This document shows, piece after piece, positions 25,963-33,105 of a stretch of 37,714 nt of DNA. The DNA comes from Candidatus Poribacteria bacterium (GTDB lineage: Bacteria; Poribacteria; WGA-4E; JAJDTR01): assembly GCA_022827055.1 (NCBI GenBank), contig JAJDTR010000128.1, forward strand, positions 1-37,714, written 5' to 3'. Position 1 is the stretch's first letter. Each line of letters begins with the position of its first letter. Under the pieces are notes generated by a model. It worked only from the letters and a program-made list of their open reading frames with translations, was not told where the DNA came from and did no database searches. Position numbers and translations under genes: made by a program.

Positions 25963-27171
25963 GTGACAGCGTTGGTTCGAGAATATCGGAAGGAAGACGA
26001 AGATCGAGTCAGGATGATTTGGTCTGTCGCTTTCCGAGGCGGCGCCCCGTATCCGCTCGAAAGAACAATCCCTTTGGCGGATGAAGAGATGTTCGTGGCG
26101 ATAGCAAATAACCGGGTGGCTGGCGCATACCGGATTATTTCAATGACGGTCACATGCAGGGGGGCACTTTTTAGTTGCGGGGGAATAGGCGAGGTTGCAG
26201 TTGCTCCGGAAGATCGGCAACGCCACGTGGGGCGTACGATGATGATTCATGCCGTGCAACACATGCGCGAAACCGGTCAACACATCACCAATCTGCGAGC
26301 CTCTCATGAAGTGTTCTATCGGAGGTACGGTTGGGAGTGCTGTGGGCGAGATTACCGCATCACGTGCCCGGTCGCCCGCTTTCCGCGCCTGGAGTGCCCG
26401 TTGCCCATGCGCCAATGGGACGTTTCGGAGTCGGAGACAGATATAACGTTGGTGCCCGAAGAGGCGTGGCACGAACTGAACGCCGCTTATGAAAGATTCT
26501 CCTACAAATATTCGGGGATGGCGATGCGGAAGAGTTTTCGGTGGTCCCGAATCAGGACGGTGCAGGGAAGCCCGGTGAAGGTCTTTGCGGCGGGCGACCC
26601 CGTGGAAGCGTATATGGTTATTCGATTCACGCACAGTTCCATCGGGATGGGCAGGGATATGGATTTGGAGGCGATCGAATTTGTATGGACGACGCCGGAG
26701 GGGTACAAATCATTGCTCTCAACGCTAGGGGGCGTGGGCATGAACTTTACGACTATCAGTTGGCCTGAACCTTCGAATGGGCCATTTCTATCGTCAGAGT
26801 GGTTCACTCGCGGCGTGACGACCAAGCTATCCAACCCTTCCCTATTCCGAGTATTGGATGTGCCGGGCGTTCTAAGAGGGCTGTCAACGGAGCAGTCGGG
26901 CACGTTCGCCATGGCGGTTCACGATGAGATTCTGCCAGCCAATCGCGGGCCTTGGCGGGTGTCTTTCTCGGCAGATGGCGTGGAGGTGGAGCCAACCGAA
27001 TCCGGTGACTTGCAGTTGGATATCCGGCAGTTTTCGCAGGCGATGCTAGGCGAGCCGAGTTTGACAGATCTCTTGGAACACGGTTTTGTGAAGCCGCCGA
27101 GTCAGCAAACTGTGAAGGCTGCAACCGCACTGCTGTCTCCAAAGACGACGTATAGCCTCGAGTATTTCTGA
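25963..27171 (+). CDS. Eis-like GNAT N-acetyltransferase
   Basis: The GTG at 25963 has a strong TAGGGGAG (25945-25953) upstream and gives 402 aa, the typical size of the Eis family; another GTG at 25915 lacks this. The protein has three parts as in Eis: an N-terminal GNAT domain (about 1-155) with the acetyl-CoA segment GEVAVAPEDRQRHVGRTMM, a second degenerate GNAT-like domain (about 160-290), and a C-terminal SCP2-like domain with final aromatic EYF. The C-terminal carboxylate acts as a general base in characterised Eis. Mycobacterial Eis acetylates amines of aminoglycosides and proteins; the substrate here is unknown. It is flanked by repeats and probably monocistronic or paired with threonine aldolase. 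Confidence 0.87.
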   Translation: MTALVREYRKEDEDRVRMIWSVAFRGGAPYPLERTIPLADEEMFVAIANNRVAGAYRIISMTVTCRGALFSCGGIGEVAVAPEDRQRHVGRTMMIHAVQHMRETGQHITNLRASHEVFYRRYGWECCGRDYRITCPVARFPRLECPLPMRQWDVSESETDITLVPEEAWHELNAAYERFSYKYSGMAMRKSFRWSRIRTVQGSPVKVFAAGDPVEAYMVIRFTHSSIGMGRDMDLEAIEFVWTTPEGYKSLLSTLGGVGMNFTTISWPEPSNGPFLSSEWFTRGVTTKLSNPSLFRVLDVPGVLRGLSTEQSGTFAMAVHDEILPANRGPWRVSFSADGVEVEPTESGDLQLDIRQFSQAMLGEPSLTDLLEHGFVKPPSQQTVKAATALLSPKTTYSLEYF

Positions 27172-27218
27172 GAAATTGTACGTTGTTCATGGCACTAACC
27201 TTCAAAGGCACAAGGAAA

Positions 27219-27241
27219 GGTGGGCGGTGCCCACCCTACAA
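27219..27241 (+). repeat. GGTGGGC palindromic repeat (family D), copy 1
   Basis: GGTGGGC-GGT-GCCCACC is a perfect 7-bp hairpin followed by CTACAA. The reverse-orientation relative is at 28467. It covers the region just upstream of the threonine aldolase ribosome site. Confidence 0.7.
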
Positions 27242-27253
27242 ATGAGGAATAAC

Positions 27254-28279
27254 ATGAAAGTCATTGATCTGAGGAGCGATACAGCCACCAGACCCACAGA
27301 GGGCATGGCCGCTGCGATAGCCGCGGCTGAACTCGGAGACGACGTTCTTGGCGAGGATCCAACGGTCAACCGTTTGGAGGCGCTCGCGGCGGAAACCATG
27401 GGGATGGAAGCAGCGGTATTCGCCACTAGCGGAACACAGAGCAACTTATTGGGGATAATGGCGCAATGCCAGCGAGGCGACGAATACATTGTCGGACAGG
27501 ATGCCCACACCTACAAGGCAGAGGGCGGCGGCGCGGCGGTGTTGGGTAGCATTCAGCCGCAACCCCTCGATTTTGAGCCCGACGGCTCGCTGGATTTGGC
27601 TACGGTTGATAATGCCATCAAACCCGACAATTTCCATTATGCTCGAACTAAACTGTTATGTCTGGAGAACACTCGATCCGGGATTGCGCTGCCTCTCGAC
27701 TATCTTCGCCGTGCGCGAGAGCTTACGCAGGAGCGAAACCTGAAGCTTCATCTTGACGGCGCTCGCGTGTTCAACGCTGCCGTGAAGCAGAGAGTTCCCG
27801 TCGATGAAATCGCTTGTAATTTCGATTCGGTTTCATTCTGTCTTTCAAAAGGACTGGGCGCTCCCGTCGGATCGGTGCTTTGCTCGACGACTGACGTAAT
27901 AAAGGAGGCTCGCCGTTGGCGCAAAGTGCTAGGCGGCGGTATGCGGCAAGCGGGGATATTGGCAGCGGCGGGTATTTTCGCACTGACGAAACAGGTTGAC
28001 AGGCTGGAAGAAGATCATGTGAACGCAGCCCTCCTAGCTGAAGGGCTTGATGGAATTGACGAGGTCGCCGTCAATTTCCCGCCCATGCAGACAAACATGG
28101 TGTATATTGGGGTCCCCGAGAGTGATGCAGCAGCGCTGTCAGAATTCATGAAGGGTAGAGGCATTCTAATTACAGGGGGTACGTCAATCCGTCTGACGAT
28201 TCATTTGGATGTCAGCAGAGACGACATTTACACGATCATTAAAACGTTTAAGGATTTTTATCGGAAAGGGAATGCCTAA
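27254..28279 (+). CDS. ltaE: Low-specificity L-threonine aldolase
   Basis: The ATG at 27254 follows GAGGA by 5 nt and gives 341 aa; the earlier open frame (from 27176) crosses a palindromic repeat and is not coding. This PLP enzyme cleaves threonine and allo-threonine to glycine and acetaldehyde. The start MKVIDLRSDTATRPT is the family hallmark, followed by GDDVLGEDPTVNRLE, TSGTQSN (phosphate binding), LHLDGARVFNA with the PLP-ring Asp, and SKGLGAPVGS with the Schiff-base K199. RWRKVLGGGMRQAG also matches. It is complete and typical. It may share a transcript with the acetyltransferase, 82 bp upstream, although the hairpin lies between them. Confidence 0.96.
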   Translation: MKVIDLRSDTATRPTEGMAAAIAAAELGDDVLGEDPTVNRLEALAAETMGMEAAVFATSGTQSNLLGIMAQCQRGDEYIVGQDAHTYKAEGGGAAVLGSIQPQPLDFEPDGSLDLATVDNAIKPDNFHYARTKLLCLENTRSGIALPLDYLRRARELTQERNLKLHLDGARVFNAAVKQRVPVDEIACNFDSVSFCLSKGLGAPVGSVLCSTTDVIKEARRWRKVLGGGMRQAGILAAAGIFALTKQVDRLEEDHVNAALLAEGLDGIDEVAVNFPPMQTNMVYIGVPESDAAALSEFMKGRGILITGGTSIRLTIHLDVSRDDIYTIIKTFKDFYRKGNA

Positions 28280-28466
28280 CGGGCACGGTTGATATAGATT
28301 TGTAATCCATGCCAGCGGTTCGTAGTAGCGATTGTTGGTTACAGACGGAAGATTGCCATTGCAAAGATAGCGTCCGAAAGCGGATTGAATTGCGTCACTA
28401 AGAGCCTGTTTGAAAATTCATATTTGTAGCATATTCGTCCCAAAACCAAGGTTTTCATCAGCGTTC

Positions 28467-28490
28467 TTGTAGGGTGTGCACAGCGCACCA
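28467..28490 (-). repeat. Repeat family D, copy 2
   Basis: TTGTAGGGTG here is the reverse complement of CACCCTACAA in the copy at 27232. It is followed by TGCACAGCGCACC, giving a GGTGTGC/GCGCACC hairpin with one wobble. The two copies flank the threonine aldolase gene in opposite orientation. Confidence 0.6.
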
Positions 28491-28510
28491 GCCTTTTTAA
28501 AAGCCCCAGA

Positions 28511-28549
28511 GGGCATCAAGCGAGTGAATAACGAGTACGATAGCGATCC
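28511..28549 (-). repeat. Repeat family A, copy 4 (reverse orientation)
   Basis: Read on the minus strand this is GGATCGCTATCGTACTCGTT followed by ATTCACTCGCTTGATGCCC, the same order of elements as in the copy at 14257. With the family D copy it fills much of the 398-bp gap between threonine aldolase and the DUF4091 gene; the rest of the gap holds nothing I recognise. Confidence 0.6.
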
Positions 28550-28677
28550 CACAGCTGTACGGCGGATGACAACAAGAATGCGAGAAAACTTCTCCTCATG
28601 TGACCAAATACGACCTTGCCACCATTTTTCAAACTAATTCTAAGAACCATTCCCCAAAAGAAAGTAGAAAAAGAGCT

Positions 28678-31161
28678 ATGATGCCAGACCCAAGAAGCAA
28701 TTGCCTGATGAGCGTATTCGTCCTGACGGCAATTGTATGGGCCGAGGAGGGTTCTTCAACAGCTGAGCCTCAACTGAATCCGGCTACAAAGCTAATAGAG
28801 CGGAAGGTTGTCTTTAGCGAAGGATTCGAGGCTGACGGCGCGATGACCTTGATGTATACAAATGGCAATCACAAGGTCAACTTCGTCGGTGTTACTCAGG
28901 AGCAGGCGGCTACAGGGAATTGCTCGTTCAAGGTTGACGTTACTTGGAGAGATGGGACGGGTATGGATTGGGCGTCAACACCGCTAATGATTCCCCTCTA
29001 CGGCAACCCGGTCGTTCGGGGCAAATTGTATGTCGAACGCGGCGCGGTACGGTTTGGTCACGCGATTACGGTCCCGGAATCCGGTGCAAAGGGCAGCGTG
29101 GTAAGTGGAATCAAAGTCCGCGAACTGCGGGATGGGTGGAGCGAGTGGCGGTCAACCAGCCTCGGTACGCCGGGCGAAGCAGCCTATATTCAGGCAATTG
29201 CCGTTTTCACCGGTCCTCCCGATGACAAAGGACGAACGGTGTTTTACATTGACGATCTGGAGATTGAGGCTGCCGTACCCATCGGTTACGAAACTGAGCT
29301 CAAGGCGCGTATAGATCAGATTGAGGCAGAGCGAAACGCTCCTCTACACAGAGCCGTCCGCGCTCTTGCGGAGCGATTCGCAGAACTGACCGCCGAAATG
29401 GACGCATCTCGAATTACCTTTCCAACCTCGGCGTCAACAGAATTGAGGGGGTATTGGAAGCGGTTGCGACACTATCGTGACGGGGTGCGCTCACAGGTTG
29501 AAGCTAAACGTGACGAACTACAGCGTGAACCCGCCCCGACAGCCGTTCGCTCTCTCAGGCGGCTGATGTGGCGTCTTGAAAAGGCTCACTCCGCGTACGG
29601 AACTTTGGCAGCCTATGCGGAAGCTCACCCGGACTCTCCATATATCATCTGGATTATTGATCCTATCAGCAACGAGAAGGTTCTCCCAAATAGGTTGCCC
29701 GTGCCCGGAATCATCGGGACGGAATTAAATTTAGCGGCGTGCCCCGGCGAGTATGAACCTGCAAGTTTTGCAATCTACGGATTCAAGGCGTTGCGGGACG
29801 TTACCGTGACGTGGGGAGAGGCTACGTCCGGTGAGTTTACGCTGCCCTCTTCACAGATTGAGGTTCACATCGTAAAGTGCTGGTGGCAGGCGGGTGTTGG
29901 GGTCGCTGACGTGAAACATCCCGCACTGACGCCGGAGCTTCTGCTTAAAGACCCCGATTTCGTTTTAGTGGAGGATGAAGGCAAGCGCAATCGACTGCGG
30001 GATGCAGCGGCGCCTGTGGACGCCGCCGAATTACAACCCGTATCCATTCCAGTCGGGAAGACACAGCAATTTTGGGTCACGGTTCATATTCCTGAAGGGA
30101 CATCGCCGGGAATCTACACAGGCCGGATGAACTTGGAAATCGAAAATGCTCCGGAGATGGAACTGCCGTTCACGGTTGAAGTGCTCCCCATCAGATTGGA
30201 GCAACCTGCTCTCCGCTACTCCATCTATTACCGCGGTAGGTTGACGGATGATTTGAAGGGAAGCATCGGTTCAAAGTGGAAGTCTCCGCGGCAATACTCG
30301 GCAGAGATGCAAAATCTGAAGGCTCACGGCATCACGCACCCGACTTGTCATCAAGACTTCGACAACACGCAACTTCTTGAGCATACCATCGAACTGCGTA
30401 AGCGCGCGGGAATTGCGATAGACCCGTTCTATACTTTGGGGCTGCAGACCAGAGGATATACTTCTTCGAAGGAACTGGAAAAACTCAAGGATCAGGTACA
30501 TGCCGGTCTTGCTCAACTTCGCAAACACGGAATCAAGGAATTGTACATTTATGGAATTGACGAGGCAAGCGGCGATGTGCTGAAGAGCGAGCGTCCCTCG
30601 TTCAAGGCGGCACACGAGGCAGGCGCGAAGGTCTTTGCGGCTTGTGCGTCGGGCGCTTTCGAGCTTGTCGGAGACTTACTTCATCTCGCCGTTTTCAATG
30701 GGCCGCTCAATCCCGGTGAAGCCAAGAAATGGCGCAGCTTGGAACACAGTATATTTAGTTACGCCAATCCTCAGGTAGGGGTTGAAGAATCCGAAACCTA
30801 TCGCCGCAATTACGGGCTGGCGCTCTGGAAGGCCGGGTACGACGGGGCGATGAATTACGCCTATCAGCATAACTTCGGCGACATTTATGTTGATGACGAC
30901 CATGAGACCTTCCGCGACCACGTCTTCGCCTACCCGACTGTGGATGGCGTGATAGACACTATCCAGTGGGAGGGTTTCCGAGAGGGAGTGGACGATGTAC
31001 GCTACGTGACGACACTGCTTAAAGCCATTGAGAATGCCACAGGCGGCAAAGAAGAATTGGCACAAGAAGCAATGGAATGGGTAAAAACAATCGATCCTTA
31101 CGGCGACCTCCAATCGATACGAGCGGAGATGGTCAAGTGGATTTTGCAGCTTAGCCAATGA
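28678..31161 (+). CDS. DUF4091/GH123-like secreted glycoside hydrolase candidate
   Basis: The open frame runs from 28600; a start at 28678 or 28681 puts a signal peptide (LMSVFVLTAIVWA) near the N-terminus and gives about 827 aa. The order is: a beta-sandwich (about residues 40-205), a helical spacer with coiled-coil character (about 215-325), a second beta domain with the CPGEYEPASFAIY motif common in DUF4091 proteins (about 345-505), and a TIM-barrel catalytic part (about 515-790). The end of the barrel has TIQWEGFREGVDDVRYVTTL, the DUF4091 signature. An Asp-Glu pair, D628-E629 in YGIDEAS, is where GH123 N-acetylhexosaminidases keep their catalytic pair. This suggests a glycan-degrading role in the periplasm or outside. 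The substrate is unknown. Confidence 0.85.
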   Translation: MMPDPRSNCLMSVFVLTAIVWAEEGSSTAEPQLNPATKLIERKVVFSEGFEADGAMTLMYTNGNHKVNFVGVTQEQAATGNCSFKVDVTWRDGTGMDWASTPLMIPLYGNPVVRGKLYVERGAVRFGHAITVPESGAKGSVVSGIKVRELRDGWSEWRSTSLGTPGEAAYIQAIAVFTGPPDDKGRTVFYIDDLEIEAAVPIGYETELKARIDQIEAERNAPLHRAVRALAERFAELTAEMDASRITFPTSASTELRGYWKRLRHYRDGVRSQVEAKRDELQREPAPTAVRSLRRLMWRLEKAHSAYGTLAAYAEAHPDSPYIIWIIDPISNEKVLPNRLPVPGIIGTELNLAACPGEYEPASFAIYGFKALRDVTVTWGEATSGEFTLPSSQIEVHIVKCWWQAGVGVADVKHPALTPELLLKDPDFVLVEDEGKRNRLRDAAAPVDAAELQPVSIPVGKTQQFWVTVHIPEGTSPGIYTGRMNLEIENAPEMELPFTVEVLPIRLEQPALRYSIYYRGRLTDDLKGSIGSKWKSPRQYSAEMQNLKAHGITHPTCHQDFDNTQLLEHTIELRKRAGIAIDPFYTLGLQTRGYTSSKELEKLKDQVHAGLAQLRKHGIKELYIYGIDEASGDVLKSERPSFKAAHEAGAKVFAACASGAFELVGDLLHLAVFNGPLNPGEAKKWRSLEHSIFSYANPQVGVEESETYRRNYGLALWKAGYDGAMNYAYQHNFGDIYVDDDHETFRDHVFAYPTVDGVIDTIQWEGFREGVDDVRYVTTLLKAIENATGGKEELAQEAMEWVKTIDPYGDLQSIRAEMVKWILQLSQ

Positions 31162-31244
31162 AGGGTTAGCACGAACGCTTCGGGACTGAGATTCTCGCGA
31201 AACTAGTGATGAAACGGGAATAGAGGGATGTGATGTTTGAAGCG

Positions 31245-31320
31245 GAATCTCTATCGCACGGAATGTACTATCGCGATCACTATCCATTCGCTTGATCGCT
31301 ATTGCTTCGCTTATTCCTTC
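31245..31320 (+). repeat. Repeat family A, copy 5
   Basis: CTCTATCG, a second CTATCGCGATC and CCATTCGCTTGATCG (31284-31298), then TTCGCTTATTCC, follow the family A layout. It lies in the 458-bp gap before the Ldh gene, which otherwise contains only the promoter candidate and a family C repeat. Confidence 0.6.
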
Positions 31321-31486
31321 AAGATATGTTTGAGAAAAAGATTGATTTAGAAAAATCGAATACCTTCAAACCACGTCTGAGACCTCGCATCGAAAAGGAA
31401 GTCGAGTATGTCGCGAAACTTTGAGATTAACCTTGAAGAGAATTCGCGTTGAATGACGAAAGATTGCTGATCGAGAAATATAATCA

Positions 31487-31514
31487 TTTACAGATGTTTT
31501 TGGTAGAATATAGT
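31487..31514 (+). promoter_or_regulatory. Candidate sigma-70 promoter for Ldh-family gene
   Basis: TTTACA (31487-31492) and TATAGT (31509-31514) are spaced 16 bp apart; each matches five of six consensus bases. The next gene starts about 105 bp downstream. Confidence 0.45.
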
Positions 31515-31576
31515 AATGCATGATGTGCAAACGAATCCGCAAACCTACTTTGGGACCTAACCAGGAATGCGGGACA

Positions 31577-31600
31577 CGGCATACGGAGAATGCCTAATAC
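31577..31600 (+). repeat. Repeat family C, copy 2
   Basis: CGGCATACGGAGAATGCCTA ending ATAC matches the copy at 25857 at most positions. It forms GGCATACGGAGAATGCC, a hairpin. The ATG at 31590 is part of this repeat, so that codon is unlikely to be the true start of the next gene. Confidence 0.6.
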
Positions 31601-31619
31601 TGTAACGGGAGAAATTTTT

Positions 31620-32666
31620 ATGGTTAATGTTCCATACGCAGCACTTAAAGAGATGGTCTACAATATCTACATTTCCGCGGGCGCGGTGGAGGAGGACGCG
31701 CGGATTGTGAGCGATCACCTCTGCGATTCCAACCTTTTGGGTCACGATTCGCACGGCGTAATGCGCACCGACTCCTACATAGGCACGATGAAAGCAGGTC
31801 CGTCGGCAGAGCGGATGGAAACTGTCCGCGAAACACCTGCGAGCGCCGTCATCAACGTCCACGACGCTCTCGGAATGGTCGCGGCGAAGAAAGCGATGGA
31901 TCTCGCCATTGACAAGGCGAAATCGAGGACACTGGGAGCGGTAGCGCTATACAACTGCGGACATGCCGGACGGATGGGTACCTTTCCGCCACAGGCTGCC
32001 GAGGAGGGAATGATCGGTATCGTCCTGCTCAATGGCGGCAGCCGCTTCATGCACCCGTTCGGGGGAACCTCGCGGCGGCTGCCCCCGAATCCGATCGCAA
32101 TCGCTGTCCCTCGAAAGCACGGTGAACCGCTGATGCTTGACATGACGGTTAGCGTCGTCGCAGGCGGTAAAATCACCATAAAATCGGCGCGCGATCAGGA
32201 GATGCCGGAGGGCTGGATGATTGACTCGGAGGGAAACCCGGTCACGGATCCGAGCGCCTTTTACGAACGGGAATCGGACACGGCGGTGATGCCGTTAGGA
32301 GGATTCCAATTCGGGCACAAGGGTTTTGGTTTGGGATTCATGATTGATGCAATCGCGGGCGGACTCTCATGGGCGGGTTGTAGCCGCGATGAACCGACGC
32401 GCGGCGGCAGCGGCATTGTGATGATTGTCATGAAGATAGAGGATTTTATCGATCTTGACACCTACACGGAGGAGATAGAGTATATGGTTGAGTGGGTAAA
32501 ATCCTCGAACAGACTCCCCGGCGTGGATGAAATCTACGTGCCCGGCGAATTTGAGGCACATAGCCGCGCTCAACGTTTGAAAGAGGGAATTCCAATCGAA
32601 GAAAAAACCTGGAATCGACTGGTTGAAGTTGCCGAATCTTATCGTGTCGTGGCGCCGGAGGTTTGA
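31620..32666 (+). CDS. Ldh-family (malate/L-lactate/ureidoglycolate-type) dehydrogenase
   Basis: The start at 31620 has GGGAG 9 nt upstream and gives 348 aa; the in-frame ATG at 31590 lies inside a dispersed repeat. This NAD(P)-dependent fold is unrelated to classical malate dehydrogenase. The marks are GHDSHGVMR with catalytic H45, YNCGHAGRMG, GGTSRRLPPNPIAIAVP for the cofactor, and KGFGLGFMIDAIAGGLSWAG. The enzymes reduce or oxidise 2-keto and 2-hydroxy acids such as malate, lactate, ureidoglycolate or 2,3-diketogulonate. The exact substrate is not readable. No partner gene is adjacent; the next features are a gene remnant and an apparent island on the other strand. Confidence 0.92.
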   Translation: MVNVPYAALKEMVYNIYISAGAVEEDARIVSDHLCDSNLLGHDSHGVMRTDSYIGTMKAGPSAERMETVRETPASAVINVHDALGMVAAKKAMDLAIDKAKSRTLGAVALYNCGHAGRMGTFPPQAAEEGMIGIVLLNGGSRFMHPFGGTSRRLPPNPIAIAVPRKHGEPLMLDMTVSVVAGGKITIKSARDQEMPEGWMIDSEGNPVTDPSAFYERESDTAVMPLGGFQFGHKGFGLGFMIDAIAGGLSWAGCSRDEPTRGGSGIVMIVMKIEDFIDLDTYTEEIEYMVEWVKSSNRLPGVDEIYVPGEFEAHSRAQRLKEGIPIEEKTWNRLVEVAESYRVVAPEV

Positions 32667-32709
32667 GCATCTGTCCCCTACGGTATCTCAACAACCTTGT
32701 TGCGTCCCT

Positions 32710-32982
32710 CTATTCCGGCGGATATCGCGGTAACCAGTATCCGCCGTCAACGCGGAGCGTGGCGCCGGTGATGTAATCGGCCGCGTCTGAACACAAAAAC
32801 GCGGCCGCCTTCCCGATGTCTTCAATCGTTCCGAGCCGTCCCCACGGTAATTTCTTCGCGCCTTCCCTCTGCTCCTCGACAGTCGAATAGTTCCGCTCTC
32901 CTGGGGTGTCCGTCCAACCGGGCTCGATGACGTTCACGTTGATGCGATGTCCCGCGAGTTCCGCCGGTAGTGAACGCGACAT
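32710..32982 (-). pseudogene. C-terminal remnant of an SDR dehydrogenase
   Basis: Ninety codons encode only the last third of a classical SDR: INVNVIEPGWTDTP, LPWGRLGTIEDIGKAAAFLCSD and ITGATLRVDGGYW. The nucleotide-binding GxxxGxG and the catalytic Ser-Tyr-Lys part (about 150 residues) are absent. Reading back from the Met at 32982, an in-frame TAG appears after four codons, and no SDR-like sequence follows. The gene was therefore cut at about 32980, at the edge of the segment that carries the helicase and the IS3 transposase. This looks like decay at an island junction. Confidence 0.85.
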
Positions 32983-33105
32983 TGTTTCGTAAGTCTATCA
33001 TGTCTATTCGTATCGCTGAAAACGTGATATGGTTGAATTATCCGTCGACCAAACAACACGAAGCAGAGAAATAACATGATGTCGACAAGTGTGTATCGCT
33101 GCCGC

